From Hyphomicrobiales bacterium (GTDB lineage: Bacteria; Pseudomonadota; Alphaproteobacteria; Rhizobiales; Rhizobiaceae): DNA of 64,000 nt. The stretch spans positions 1 through 64,000 of the forward strand of contig UCCA01000006.1 of NCBI GenBank assembly GCA_900470805.1. The letters are read 5' to 3'. Positions within the stretch are counted from its first letter, which is position 1; each line of letters begins with the position of its first letter. A program made the position numbers and the translations under genes. A model generated the notes under the pieces. It saw only the letters and a program-made list of their open reading frames with translations, had not been told where the DNA came from and did no database searches. Of this stretch, positions 1-9,201 are shown one piece after another.

Positions 1-98
1 AGGGCAGAGGGGGGTATCGCGGACCGCAGCGTTGGCGATGCAGTCGGCCACGTCAATGACGCCGGTAAAAATCCGCCACGCGCCAGAACGCCCAGCCC
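1..98. repeat. Possible fragment of a dispersed rhizobial intergenic repeat
   Basis: This stretch downstream of the deacetylase has no start or stop structure of its own. On the minus strand it reads open towards the window edge, with a short translation containing DVADCIANAAVRDTPLCP. I associate that kind of translation with intergenic repeat elements that have been mis-annotated as proteins in rhizobia. That link is from memory and not shown by a second copy in this window. It could equally be the edge of an unseen minus-strand gene. Confidence 0.3.
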
Positions 99-980
99 CT
101 ATTCCGTCGTCCTGTCGTCGCCGGTGTCCTCGACATCCTGCAGCCGCACGAACTCGGTGCCCTTCGCCTTGAGCGCCACGATCGCCCGGGCCACCCCCTC
201 GCCGGCGGCGTGGGTGGGCTGGTTGATGTGGGAGATGACGACGTCGCCGTCCTTGGCCGAAGCGATCCGTTTTTCGGTGATGGTCGCGCCGAGCAGCGAG
301 CCGCCGTCGCCGTTCAGCGAGTAGCCGGCGATGCGGTAGCCCATGGCGCGGATCTCGGCGACGGATGAGAGGTCGTATTTGGCGGTCGAGCCGCGGAACC
401 AACGGGGTGCGGCGATGCCGGCGGCACGCATCGCGTCCGCCCCGCCCTGCACTTCCTGGCGCACCGCTTCGGGCGAACCGGCCGAGGCGATGCCGTAGAT
501 CGAGACGGGCGTGTCGACCGCCGGGATGTGGTTCTGGCCGTGGTTTTCAAGCTCGAACAGATCAGGGTTGGCGAGGAAGACACTCAGCGCCTGCGGATTG
601 CGCTTCAGCCAGCGGGCGGTGACAAAGATCGTCGCCGGGATGTGCTCGGAAACCAGTACCGAGAGAATGCGCTCATCAGCCTGGCCCATGCAGGCATCGA
701 AGGTCAGCGCCACGCGCTGATGCGCTATGATGCCGGAGCGGGCAACGCGCAGGTGCGGCTCGACGAGTTTCGGAGAGAGAGCAGGCTTCGGCATCGCGGC
801 AAGCTTTTGCGGCGTAACGCGCTTTTGCGGCACGGCGGCCGGGGCGCCCGGCTCAACCGGCGCAGCGGCTTGCGGTGCCGCGGGGAAATAGTCTGCCGTC
901 GGCACAGATTCGACCGCCGCCGCCGAGGCGAGCGACAGACAGGCGCCGACCATTGCGGCTGCGATAAAAAGGCGATTCAT
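99..980 (-). CDS. Secreted polysaccharide deacetylase (NodB-homology family)
   Basis: A 293-residue protein with an N-terminal signal peptide (about residues 1-21), a Pro/Ala-rich linker (to about 70) and a carbohydrate esterase 4 domain. TFDAC at 93-97 corresponds to the TFDD metal-site motif, with the second Asp replaced by Ala. HGQNH at 147-151 matches the H-x3-H metal-ligand motif. These enzymes remove N- or O-acetyl groups from polysaccharides, using a divalent metal. Because of the altered TFDD motif, activity is not certain. No strong Shine-Dalgarno precedes the ATG. The gene lies alone; its neighbour, also on the minus strand, is 81 bp upstream. Its substrate (peptidoglycan, exopolysaccharide or other) cannot be told. 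Confidence 0.85.
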   Translation of the reverse strand: MNRLFIAAAMVGACLSLASAAAVESVPTADYFPAAPQAAAPVEPGAPAAVPQKRVTPQKLAAMPKPALSPKLVEPHLRVARSGIIAHQRVALTFDACMGQADERILSVLVSEHIPATIFVTARWLKRNPQALSVFLANPDLFELENHGQNHIPAVDTPVSIYGIASAGSPEAVRQEVQGGADAMRAAGIAAPRWFRGSTAKYDLSSVAEIRAMGYRIAGYSLNGDGGSLLGATITEKRIASAKDGDVVISHINQPTHAAGEGVARAIVALKAKGTEFVRLQDVEDTGDDRTTE

Positions 981-1061
981 AACAGTCGGAAACCGTTGCT
1001 TGTTCGAGCATCAGATAAGGCCAAAACCGGCGCGACGCCATGGGTCTGGCGCCCTTGTCGC

Positions 1062-1466
1062 TCAGTCGTAGAGATAATATTTGGTCCACTTGTCGCGCGG
1101 AACCTTGTCGCCGATCTTGTACTCGAGTTCGCGGACATTGATGTGTTGCGGGCCGGTGATGCAGCTGTAGGACAGGTGGTACCAGTCGCCCTTGCTACGG
1201 AAGACCGCGCCCGGGGCTTCCAGCCGGTCGTCGCTCGGGACCGGGTCCTTGAAGGTGTAGGCGATCACCTTGTCCGGCTTGTAGCCGGTCTCGTCCTTGT
1301 TGATGCGGCTCATCGCTTCGGTATCGCAGCTCTGTTCGAGGCGGGTCGCCGGGTCGAGCTTTTCGAGCTGCTTCTTGATGGCGGGATCGACGGCGAAGGC
1401 TGTTGGGACAAAGGTCGAGGCGGCAAGGCTTAGAACGGACAGAAGCAGGACGATGCGTTTTGGCAT
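1062..1466 (-). CDS. DUF930-type exported protein
   Basis: A 134-residue protein that starts MPKRIVLLLSVLSLAAS. It has a clear signal peptide ending near the AFA at about residue 25, followed by a small globular domain with two Cys (in EQSCDTEAM and SYSCITGPQ) that could form a periplasmic disulfide. The sequence fits DUF930, a family found mainly in Rhizobiales with no known function. I chose the ATG at 1466 because AAGGAA lies about 11 bases upstream and the signal peptide begins there. Starts at 1493 or 1508 would add a non-signal extension. It is probably monocistronic. Confidence 0.75.
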   Translation of the reverse strand: MPKRIVLLLSVLSLAASTFVPTAFAVDPAIKKQLEKLDPATRLEQSCDTEAMSRINKDETGYKPDKVIAYTFKDPVPSDDRLEAPGAVFRSKGDWYHLSYSCITGPQHINVRELEYKIGDKVPRDKWTKYYLYD

Positions 1467-1708
1467 TGAGGGCGAATTCCTTTGCAAGCTCATTTCGGAA
1501 TCCTGCACGGCCAGACTTTGGGAAGCCCCGCCGGAAAATGGCAGAATTCTGCACGATGAGAGCGGACTTTGTCACATAATGTGGTGACTTCAAGGCAAGG
1601 TGAGCATTCCCCAGGTTTTGCACAGCCGCCCGCCGCTGTTGGCGCTTGATCCCTCGCGCCCGCATCTCTATCTCTTCCCCACCTGAAATTCCGACCCCGG
1701 AGCCCTCC

Positions 1709-3817
1709 TTGTCCGTCTTCAAGAACCTGCCGAACCCGCCCGTCGCACCGAAGAAGCCCCATTCCGACACGCGCCACGGGATCACCCGCACGGACGATTA
1801 TGCTTGGCTGCGCGCCGACAACTGGCAGGCGATGTTCAAGGATCCTTCGATCCTCGACCCCGAGATCCGCACGCATCTCGAGGCTGAGAACGCCTATATG
1901 AACGCGGCGATGGAAGACACCAAGCCGTTGCAGAAGCTGCTGTTTGCCGAGATGCGCGGCCGCATCAAGGAAGACGACAGCTCGATCCCGATGAAGGACG
2001 GGCCGTTCGCCTACGGCACGTTCTTCGTGACCGGCGGTGAGCAGCCGCGCTACTTCCGCATTCCGCGCGACGCCGACATCACCGACGAGAGCCTGCGCAC
2101 CGTGCTGCTCGACGGCGACAAGGAAGCCGAGGGCAAATCCTATTTCCGGCTGGCCGGCATCGACCACTCGACCGATCACGATCGCGGCATCTGGGGCTAT
2201 GACGACAAGGGCTCTGAGTTCTACACGCTCAAGGTTCGCGATCTCAAGACCGGGCAGGACCTGCCCGACGTGATCGAGAACACAGGCGGCGGCGGCGCAT
2301 GGGCGCCCGATGGCAAGAGCTTCTTCTATTCGGCGCTCGACGAGAACCACCGCCCGTCGAAGGTCTTCCATCACATCATCGGCACGCCGCAGGCGGAGGA
2401 CCGGCTGGTCTACGAGGAAAAGGATGCCGGCTTCTTCATGGGCGTCGGCGCCTCGCTGCTCGATGACTTCATCTTCATCGACATTCACGACCACGAGACA
2501 TCGGAATACCTGCTGATCCCGACCAGCGATCTCTCGGCCAAGCCGAAGCTGGTGGCCAAGCGCGAAGAGGGCATCGAGTACACGCTGACCGAGGGCGGCG
2601 ACGTGTTCTACATCCTCACCAATGACCGCGACGCCAAGGATTTCAAGATCGTGGAGGCGCCGGCTGCCAACCCAGAGAAAGCCAACTGGCGCGAAGTGGT
2701 GCCGCACAAGCCGGGCACGCTTATCATCAGCCACATGGCCTATGCCCGCCACCTGCTGTGGCTGGAGCGCAAGGACGGGCTGCCGCAGATCATGATCCGC
2801 GATCGTAACACCGGCGAAGAGCACGCGATCGGCTTCGACGAGGAGGCCTATTCGCTCGGCCTGCAGGGGGCCGCCGAATACGACAGCGACATCATCCGCT
2901 TCAGCTACTCGTCGATGACGACGCCGTCGCAGCTCTACGACTACAACATGGTGACGCGCGAGCGCACGCTGTTGAAGACGCAGGAAGTGCCGTCGGGCCA
3001 CAATATCGACGACTACGTCACCCGTCGCGTCTTCGCGCCGGCCTGGGACGGTGTCGAGGTGCCGGTGACGCTGCTCTATCGCAAGGATACGCCGCTCGAC
3101 GGCTCGGCGCCCTGCCTGCTCTATGGCTATGGCGCTTATGGGGTCACCATTCCGGCGGGCTTCAACACCAACTGCCTGTCGCTCGTCGATCGCGGCTTCG
3201 TCTATGCCATCGCCCATATCCGCGGCGGCAAGGACAAGGGCTTTGCCTGGTACGAAGACGGCAAGATGGAGAAGAAGACCAACACGTTCAAGGACTTCAT
3301 CGCGGCGGCGGACTATCTGAATCAGGAGAAGTTCACCTCCTACGCGAACATCATCGCCGAGGGCGGCTCGGCCGGCGGCATGCTGATGGGGGCGATCTCC
3401 AACATGGCGCCGGAGAAATTCGCCGGCGTGATCGCCGCGGTGCCTTTCGTCGACGTGCTCAACACCATGCTCGACGACACGCTGCCGCTGACCCCACCGG
3501 AATGGCCGGAATGGGGCAACCCGATCGACAGCGAGGACGAGTACAGGCAAATCGCCGCCTATTCGCCCTACGACAATGTCGAGGCCAAGCCCTACCCGCC
3601 GATCCTGGCGCTGAGCGGCCTTACCGATCCGCGCGTGACCTACTGGGAGCCAACAAAGTGGGTGGCGAAGCTGCGCGACCAGTCGAGCAGCGGCGCGCCG
3701 GTGCTGCTGAAGACCAACATGGACGCCGGCCACGGCGGCGCGTCCGGGCGGTTCCAGCGGCTGGAGGAGATCGCGTTCGAATATGCGTTCGCGCTGAAGG
3801 TGGCGGGGAAGATGTGA
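1709..3817 (+). CDS. ptrB: Oligopeptidase B (prolyl oligopeptidase family S9A)
   Basis: A 702-residue cytosolic serine peptidase. It has an N-terminal beta-propeller region (about 70-420) and a C-terminal alpha/beta hydrolase domain. The catalytic triad is visible: Ser554 in EGGSAGG, Asp640 in GLTDPRV and His675 in AGHGG. The family cleaves short peptides after basic residues. Length fits the family (about 690-720). I chose the TTG at 1709 because GGAG sits six bases upstream and the conserved region begins soon after. An in-frame TTG at 1646 would add 21 low-complexity residues. There is no operon partner. A prolyl endopeptidase specificity cannot be excluded from sequence alone. Confidence 0.88.
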   Translation: MSVFKNLPNPPVAPKKPHSDTRHGITRTDDYAWLRADNWQAMFKDPSILDPEIRTHLEAENAYMNAAMEDTKPLQKLLFAEMRGRIKEDDSSIPMKDGPFAYGTFFVTGGEQPRYFRIPRDADITDESLRTVLLDGDKEAEGKSYFRLAGIDHSTDHDRGIWGYDDKGSEFYTLKVRDLKTGQDLPDVIENTGGGGAWAPDGKSFFYSALDENHRPSKVFHHIIGTPQAEDRLVYEEKDAGFFMGVGASLLDDFIFIDIHDHETSEYLLIPTSDLSAKPKLVAKREEGIEYTLTEGGDVFYILTNDRDAKDFKIVEAPAANPEKANWREVVPHKPGTLIISHMAYARHLLWLERKDGLPQIMIRDRNTGEEHAIGFDEEAYSLGLQGAAEYDSDIIRFSYSSMTTPSQLYDYNMVTRERTLLKTQEVPSGHNIDDYVTRRVFAPAWDGVEVPVTLLYRKDTPLDGSAPCLLYGYGAYGVTIPAGFNTNCLSLVDRGFVYAIAHIRGGKDKGFAWYEDGKMEKKTNTFKDFIAAADYLNQEKFTSYANIIAEGGSAGGMLMGAISNMAPEKFAGVIAAVPFVDVLNTMLDDTLPLTPPEWPEWGNPIDSEDEYRQIAAYSPYDNVEAKPYPPILALSGLTDPRVTYWEPTKWVAKLRDQSSSGAPVLLKTNMDAGHGGASGRFQRLEEIAFEYAFALKVAGKM

Positions 3818-3888
3818 AGCTCCTTGAGCAAGCTTAGATATCGTACCGTCCGGCGGGTGCGGCCCCAAATTGATGCATCAGCGCCTGT

Positions 3889-4020
3889 GGCCCCCTCACC
3901 CGGCCTCCGCTGCGCTCGGCCACCCTCTCCCCAAGGGTAGAGGGGAAACAAAAACGTTGCGGCATGGTCCCTTCTCCCCATCGGGGAGAAGGTGGCCCGA
4001 AGGGTCGGATGAGGGGGGCC
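3889..4020. repeat. RIME-type intergenic mosaic repeat, copy 1
   Basis: The element begins GGCCCCCTCACCCGG and ends GATGAGGGGGGCC, so its ends are inverted repeats. Internal arms CCCTCTCCCC and GGGGAGAAGGTGG can fold into a long stem. Related copies lie at 23155-23304 and 40907-41031 in the same orientation. This matches what is known of rhizobial intergenic mosaic elements. It sits between ptrB and the homocysteine methyltransferase gene, where a folded transcript could affect mRNA ends. Confidence 0.75.
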
Positions 4021-4163
4021 GCACCTGCTGCCCTATCCTCCCCGATCATCCCCTCACACCCGTCTCCGAAATTTCACTTTACGACCCCCACATCTTCATT
4101 TTAGATTTCCCTAATCAATCACATTGCATCGCATTCGATTTCATCCTTTCGGGAGACGGCGAT

Positions 4164-5117
4164 ATGGCGAGCTACAGACATGCACTGCCGCAGCCTGGCG
4201 GCGGGCTCTTCGTGACCGATGGCGGCATGGAGACGACCTTCATCTTTCATGACGGACTTCAACTGCCGCATTTCGCATCCTTCGTGATGCTGGCCTCCGA
4301 GGACGGGCGCGATCGGCTGAGAGCCTATTATCGGCGCTATCTCGACATCGCTCGCAAACATGGCGCCGGCTTCATTCTCGACACGCCGACCTGGCGCGCC
4401 AATCCCGACTGGGCCTCGAAACTCGGCTACACCACGGAGGCGCTGCACATGGCGAACGTGGCGGGCGTCAATCTGATGCGCGAACTCAGGGAACGCCATG
4501 AAGAGCCGGGCCGGCCGATCGTCATCAGCGGCGCGATCGGACCGCGCGGCGATGGCTATAAGGACGGCCGGATGGAGGCCCACGAGGCGGAGGATTATCA
4601 CAGCGAACAGATCGCAAGCTTCGCCAACAGCGACGCCGACATGGTGACAGCCTTCACGCTGACCGGCGTCGGCGAGGCGATCGGCGTGGCAAGGGCGGCG
4701 GCGGCGCATGGGATGCCGTGTGCGATCTCGTTTACCGTCGAGACGGACGGGAGGCTCGTCGGCGGCCGCGGCCTGCGGCAAGCAATCGAGGCGACGGACG
4801 AGGCGACCGGGGGATCGCCGGCCTATTACATGATCAACTGCGCCCACCCGACACATTTTGCTCCCGTGCTCGAGCGTGGCGGCGACTGGACAAGGCGGAT
4901 TGCGGGGCTGCGGGCCAACGCGTCACGGATGAGCCATGCGGAACTCGACGACAGCGAGACGCTGGATGCCGGCGATCCCGCCGATCTCGGACAGCGCTAT
5001 CGCGAACTGCTGCAGGAAATGCCCGGTATCAGGATCATCGGCGGCTGCTGCGGCACCGATCACCGCCATGTGGCGGCGATCTGCGAGGCCTGCATGCCGG
5101 CACTCGCAAGCGCCTGA
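4164..5117 (+). CDS. Homocysteine S-methyltransferase family protein
   Basis: A 317-residue single-domain protein of the zinc-dependent homocysteine methyltransferase (BHMT/MmuM/MetH N-terminal) family. The three zinc-binding Cys are visible: Cys226 in MINCAHP and the pair Cys295-Cys296 in GGCCGTDHRH. It probably moves a methyl group from S-methylmethionine, betaine or a similar donor to homocysteine, giving methionine. The donor cannot be told from sequence. I chose the ATG at 4164 because of the GGGAGACGG Shine-Dalgarno; longer readings run into the upstream repeat. It converges on the DHA2 transporter with an 18-bp gap. Confidence 0.87.
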   Translation: MASYRHALPQPGGGLFVTDGGMETTFIFHDGLQLPHFASFVMLASEDGRDRLRAYYRRYLDIARKHGAGFILDTPTWRANPDWASKLGYTTEALHMANVAGVNLMRELRERHEEPGRPIVISGAIGPRGDGYKDGRMEAHEAEDYHSEQIASFANSDADMVTAFTLTGVGEAIGVARAAAAHGMPCAISFTVETDGRLVGGRGLRQAIEATDEATGGSPAYYMINCAHPTHFAPVLERGGDWTRRIAGLRANASRMSHAELDDSETLDAGDPADLGQRYRELLQEMPGIRIIGGCCGTDHRHVAAICEACMPALASA

Positions 5118-5135
5118 CCTATCCAAGCGCGCGCC

Positions 5136-6590
5136 TCAATGTTCGGCGTGCACAGCCTTCTCGCCGCCGTGGCCGCTGATGTCGTCGCCGGCCGTGCGCG
5201 AGAAGCGCAGGTTCCAGAACGTGGCGGTCAGCGAGATCGCAGTGACGAACAGGAAGGCGGCGGAGAAATCGGCGAGTTGCGGCGTGTCTCCAGCGCTGCC
5301 GCTGAAGGTCATCGACATGTGCAGCGCGAAGGCGCCGACGCAGATGCCGAGTGACAGCATCAGCTGCTGGAACGTCGTATAGAAGCTGGTCGCGGCGCTC
5401 ATCCGGTCGCGCTCGATGGCGTCATAGGCGACGGTGTTATAGGCGGTGAACTGGAACGACATGAAGAAGCCGCACATCACAAGCACCGCGAAGATCAGGC
5501 CGAGCGGCCAATCGGGACGGAAGAAGGCGCAAAGCGCGTAGCCGAAGGTTGCCGTGAAGCCATTGACGATCAATGCGTTGCGGAAGCCGAAGCGGCGCAG
5601 GATGCGCGGCGCAACGGCCTTCATGGCCATCGAACCGATGGCCGCGGCGGTGACGAGCTGGCCGGCCTTGGCGGCCGAGAGGCCGAAGCCGAGCTGGAAA
5701 TAGAGCGGCAGCAAAAAGGGTTGCGCGCCCTGGGTGATGCGGGTGAGCGATCCGGCGATGACCGAGGTGCCGAAGCTCGGCACCTTCATCAGCGAGAAAT
5801 CCATGATCGGCGACGGGTGACGGCGGGCGTGACGGAGATAGGCGATCCCGAAGAGCAGGCCGATGGCGATCAGGAACAGCGCGAACGTTCCCTCGCCCGG
5901 CCGACTGGAGCTCTCGAAACCGAAGAGCAGCGAACCCAGCGCGATGCCTGACAGGATGAAGCCGACGGTATCGAAGCGCTTTCTGGTCTCGCCCTTGAAA
6001 TCCTCGATAAAGATCGACACCAGCGTGAAGCCGATGATGCCGATGGGCACGTTGATGTAAAAGATCCAGCGCCAGTCCAGATAGGTGACGATCAGGCCGC
6101 CGACCGGGGGGCCGAGGATCGGTCCGATCAGCGCCGGCACCAGCAGCCACGACATGGCGTTGACCATATCCTTGCGGGCGACGCTGCGCAGAAGCACGAG
6201 GCGGCCGACCGGCATCATCATGGCGCCGCCGAGCCCCTGCAGCAACCGTGCGAGCACCAGACACAGAAGATTGGGCGATAGCGCGCAACAGATCGAGCCG
6301 ACGACGAAGACGGCGATCGCCGAGCGAAACACGGTGCGCGAGCCGAAACGATCGGCGATCAGGCCGCTGGCCGGAATGAAGATCGCCAGGCTGAGGAGAT
6401 AGGAGGTGAGCGCGATGCTCATCGATGGGGCGCTGACGCCGAAATCGCGGGCCATGGTCGGCAGGGCGGTGGCCAGAACCGTGGCGTCCAGCTGCTCCAT
6501 GAACATGGCGCTGGCAACGATCATCGCGATGACGCGGAAATTAGGCGGGGCGCGCCTGACGACGGCGGCCTGAAAGATCTGATCCGACAT
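5136..6590 (-). CDS. DHA2-type MFS drug efflux transporter (EmrB/QacA-like)
   Basis: A 484-residue integral membrane protein with about 14 hydrophobic segments, the length and shape of the 14-helix DHA2 family. It has MFS motifs such as LIADRFGSRTVF after the second helix, and QLDATVLATALPTM, an EmrB/QacA-like motif D sequence in helix 1. Proton-driven export of drugs or other small hydrophobic compounds is expected. No membrane-fusion (EmrA) gene is next to it, and no dedicated regulator adjoins. About 160 bp separate its start from the toxin-antitoxin pair. Confidence 0.88.
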   Translation of the reverse strand: MSDQIFQAAVVRRAPPNFRVIAMIVASAMFMEQLDATVLATALPTMARDFGVSAPSMSIALTSYLLSLAIFIPASGLIADRFGSRTVFRSAIAVFVVGSICCALSPNLLCLVLARLLQGLGGAMMMPVGRLVLLRSVARKDMVNAMSWLLVPALIGPILGPPVGGLIVTYLDWRWIFYINVPIGIIGFTLVSIFIEDFKGETRKRFDTVGFILSGIALGSLLFGFESSSRPGEGTFALFLIAIGLLFGIAYLRHARRHPSPIMDFSLMKVPSFGTSVIAGSLTRITQGAQPFLLPLYFQLGFGLSAAKAGQLVTAAAIGSMAMKAVAPRILRRFGFRNALIVNGFTATFGYALCAFFRPDWPLGLIFAVLVMCGFFMSFQFTAYNTVAYDAIERDRMSAATSFYTTFQQLMLSLGICVGAFALHMSMTFSGSAGDTPQLADFSAAFLFVTAISLTATFWNLRFSRTAGDDISGHGGEKAVHAEH

Positions 6591-6750
6591 TGTCAGGGAT
6601 CACTCGCAAAGATGCGGCAAACGCCGGGGCGATCTGTCGCGGCATGAAATGGCAAATGCCAAGGGTGAATTGAGTTTTTATATACGCCTGCAAATGTGGC
6701 GGCGTTATGCTTTTATGGCAGGGCTGATGTGAGCTCAGCGTATGCCTGTT

Positions 6751-7065
6751 TTAGCGATCGCGGCGGAGCAGGGTTTCGTAGTCCTGGCCGCCGGAGATGA
6801 TGTTGGTGATGCGCACGCTTTCGTTCTCAACAAGATAGAGAATAACGATGCTTTTTTCGAAGACGGCCATACGCAGATCCGGGCCGAGATCGGGACGGGC
6901 GACGCCACCAAATGGCGCATCACCAATGCGCTCGCAACGAGCACGCAGTCGCCTAGTGTAATGCAACGCCGTCGCGCGATTCGCACTCTGATTGAGCACG
7001 TAATCGAAGATCGCTTTCATATCGCGCTGCGCAACCTTTCGAAACGTAACGCGGTAGGGTTTCAT
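6751..7065 (-). CDS. parE: RelE/ParE-family toxin
   Basis: A 104-residue protein with the ParE/RelE plasmid-stabilisation fold. It starts MKPYRVTFRKVAQRDMKAIFDYV, has a central GxARPDLGPDLR segment and ends with IVILYLVENESVRITNIISG. ParE toxins poison gyrase and RelE toxins cut mRNA. The ParD-like partner makes the ParE reading more likely. Its ATG follows the antitoxin stop codon by two bases, so translation is probably coupled. The symbol is tentative. Confidence 0.85.
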   Translation of the reverse strand: MKPYRVTFRKVAQRDMKAIFDYVLNQSANRATALHYTRRLRARCERIGDAPFGGVARPDLGPDLRMAVFEKSIVILYLVENESVRITNIISGGQDYETLLRRDR

Positions 7066-7067
7066 TG

Positions 7068-7331
7068 CTATCGTGGCTCGACTGTCAGCGTCTCAAGCCA
7101 TGCATCCATTTCGTCGCCGGTCAGGTCCGGGCGCGGATCATCCAGCGATTCCTGTACCCGAGCGCGGATGGCGGCGATGCGCTCCCGGTGCTCTTCCTCC
7201 TGGCGCATCCATGTTCGCATCGCGGCGCGGATGACTTCACTGGTCGAGGCGAAGGCGCCGGTCTCGATCTCCGCATTGATCACGTCGACCATCTCGGTCG
7301 GCAAGGTGATGCTCAGCTTCTCCATCGACAT
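7068..7331 (-). CDS. parD: ParD-family (ribbon-helix-helix) antitoxin
   Basis: An 87-residue antitoxin with an N-terminal ribbon-helix-helix (MEKLSITLPTEMVDVINAEI, then FASTSEVIRAAMRTWM), followed by a charged toxin-binding tail. It should neutralise the downstream toxin and repress its own promoter. I chose the ATG at 7331 because GAGGG lies about 9 bases upstream. The next Met, two codons in, is also possible. A perfect inverted repeat lies just upstream (7352-7368). Confidence 0.87.
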   Translation of the reverse strand: MSMEKLSITLPTEMVDVINAEIETGAFASTSEVIRAAMRTWMRQEEEHRERIAAIRARVQESLDDPRPDLTGDEMDAWLETLTVEPR

Positions 7332-7351
7332 ATGATAAGCCCTCGCTGCGA

Positions 7352-7368
7352 GTAGGATCAAATCCTAC
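7352..7368. promoter_or_regulatory. Probable ParD operator
   Basis: A perfect inverted repeat, GTAGGAT-CAA-ATCCTAC, begins 21 bases upstream of the parD start. Its position and symmetry fit binding of a ribbon-helix-helix dimer that autoregulates the toxin-antitoxin operon. Confidence 0.6.
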
Positions 7369-7416
7369 CACCAAGCGCCGCTTGCCGCAATCGGCCGCGG
7401 GCACTACCTATGGAGC

Positions 7417-8916
7417 ATGACCCAGACACCCGCTGCCAGCCCCCGTGCGCCTTTCCCCTTCGACAACAGCTATGCGCGGTTGCCGCAGGCGTTCTTTGCC
7501 CGCCAGACGCCGTCGCATGCAGCGGAGCCGTGGCTGATCAAGCTGAACGAGCCGCTGGCCGAAGAGCTCGGCCTTGATGTCGAGGCGCTGAAGCGCGACG
7601 GGGCCGATATTTTTTCCGGCAACCTGCTGCCCGACGGGGCCGATCCGCTGGCAATGGCCTATGCCGGACACCAGTTCGGCAGCTTCGTCCCGCAACTCGG
7701 CGACGGGCGGGCGATCCTACTTGGCGAGGTGATCGATCGGACCGGCAACCGCCGCGACATCCAGCTGAAGGGCGCCGGGGCGACGCCGTTCTCACGGCGC
7801 GGCGACGGGCGGGCGGCGCTCGGGCCGGTGCTCAGGGAGTATATCGTCAGCGAGGCCATGCATGCGCTCGGCGTGCCGGCGACACGGGCGCTAGCGGCGG
7901 TTTCGACCGGGCAGCCGGTCTATCGCGAGCAGGTGCTGCCGGGCGCGGTGTTTACCCGTGTCGCGGCGAGCCATATCCGCGTCGGCACCTTCCAGTTCTT
8001 CGCGGCGCGCGGCGATGTCGATGGGCTGAAGGCGCTTTCCGATTACGTGATCGAGCGCCACTATCCCGAGCTCAAGGATGCGGCCAATCCGTATCTCGGT
8101 TTGTTCGACGCCGTCTGCGAGCGACAGGCGGCGCTGATCGCCAGATGGCTGCATGTCGGCTTCATCCACGGGGTGATGAACACCGACAACATGACGGTGT
8201 CCGGCGAAACGATCGACTTCGGGCCCTGCGCCTTCATGGACGACTACGACCCGGCGACGGTGTTTTCGTCGATCGACCAGAACGGCCGATACGCCTATGC
8301 CAGCCAGCCCGGCATCGGACAGTGGAACCTGGCGCGGCTGGGCGAAACGCTGTTGCCGCTGATCGACACCGATACGGACAAGGCCGTCGAGGCCGCCAAC
8401 ATCGTCATCAAGGATTACGGCGAGCGTTTTCAAATCCACTGGCTGCGGGGCATGCGCGAGAAGATCGGGCTCACCAGCGTCGAGGATGACGATCTCGATC
8501 TCATCCAGTCGCTGCTCTCTATCATGCAGACCGGACAGGCGGATTTCACGCTGGCCTTCCGGCGGCTGTCGCATCTGGCGGGAGACGACGGCAGGCAGGC
8601 GGAATTCCTCGCCACCTTCCGCGAACCGGAGGCGCCGAAGGAATGGCTTTCGCGCTGGCGCCAGAGACTATGGCGCGAGATGACGACGGACGCGGAGCGC
8701 AGCGCCGCGATGCTCGGCGTCAATCCTGCCGTCATTCCACGCAATCACCGCATCGAACAGGCCATCGTCGCCGCTGTCGAAGACGCCGATTTCTCGATGT
8801 TCGAAGCGCTGCTCGACGCGCTTGCCAGACCCTATGAGGATCACGCAGAGTTTACTGGATACACGCAACCGCCAAAAGCGGACGAACGGGTTCTCAAGAC
8901 CTTCTGCGGAACGTGA
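7417..8916 (+). CDS. selO: Protein adenylyltransferase SelO (YdiU)
   Basis: A 499-residue pseudokinase of the SelO family. It attaches AMP to Ser, Thr or Tyr of target proteins and is linked to redox stress in other bacteria. Recognisable family blocks are YAGHQFGSFVPQLGDGRA, QLKGAGATPFSRRGDGRAAL, TRVAASHIRVGTFQFF, HGVMNTDNM (with the DxxNM metal-site motif) and IDFGPCAFMDDYDP. The C-terminus ends FCGT, where many eukaryotic homologues carry selenocysteine. The length is normal for the family. The gene is divergent from parDE across an 85-bp gap holding the ParD operator. Confidence 0.95.
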   Translation: MTQTPAASPRAPFPFDNSYARLPQAFFARQTPSHAAEPWLIKLNEPLAEELGLDVEALKRDGADIFSGNLLPDGADPLAMAYAGHQFGSFVPQLGDGRAILLGEVIDRTGNRRDIQLKGAGATPFSRRGDGRAALGPVLREYIVSEAMHALGVPATRALAAVSTGQPVYREQVLPGAVFTRVAASHIRVGTFQFFAARGDVDGLKALSDYVIERHYPELKDAANPYLGLFDAVCERQAALIARWLHVGFIHGVMNTDNMTVSGETIDFGPCAFMDDYDPATVFSSIDQNGRYAYASQPGIGQWNLARLGETLLPLIDTDTDKAVEAANIVIKDYGERFQIHWLRGMREKIGLTSVEDDDLDLIQSLLSIMQTGQADFTLAFRRLSHLAGDDGRQAEFLATFREPEAPKEWLSRWRQRLWREMTTDAERSAAMLGVNPAVIPRNHRIEQAIVAAVEDADFSMFEALLDALARPYEDHAEFTGYTQPPKADERVLKTFCGT

Positions 8917-9201
8917 CGGCGGCACCTTCGCCACTACCATGACGCTAACCGACATGCGGCGCTTCGTCGCCCGGAACCGCTGTATATCATGGCATCTGCG
9001 CGGCCTTGCACGATGGATCTGCCGTATTTCAAACACCAGCGCTCGTCTAACCCATTGTATTCTCGAGGTTGACCGCACCCCCCATATTGTGGCGGTTGAA
9101 AGGCAGCGGGCATCGCTCTATGTCCGCCTGTAACGCTTGCGGCAATATGCCCCCTTCGCCGCTTGCGTGTATTCCTGATCGCTCCCTCCCCCGGGAGCCT
9201 T

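Noticed and set aside
1490..3868. A 792-codon minus-strand frame opposite oligopeptidase B
   Set aside because: It is the antisense of a clearly conserved enzyme in GC-rich DNA and has no recognisable domain.
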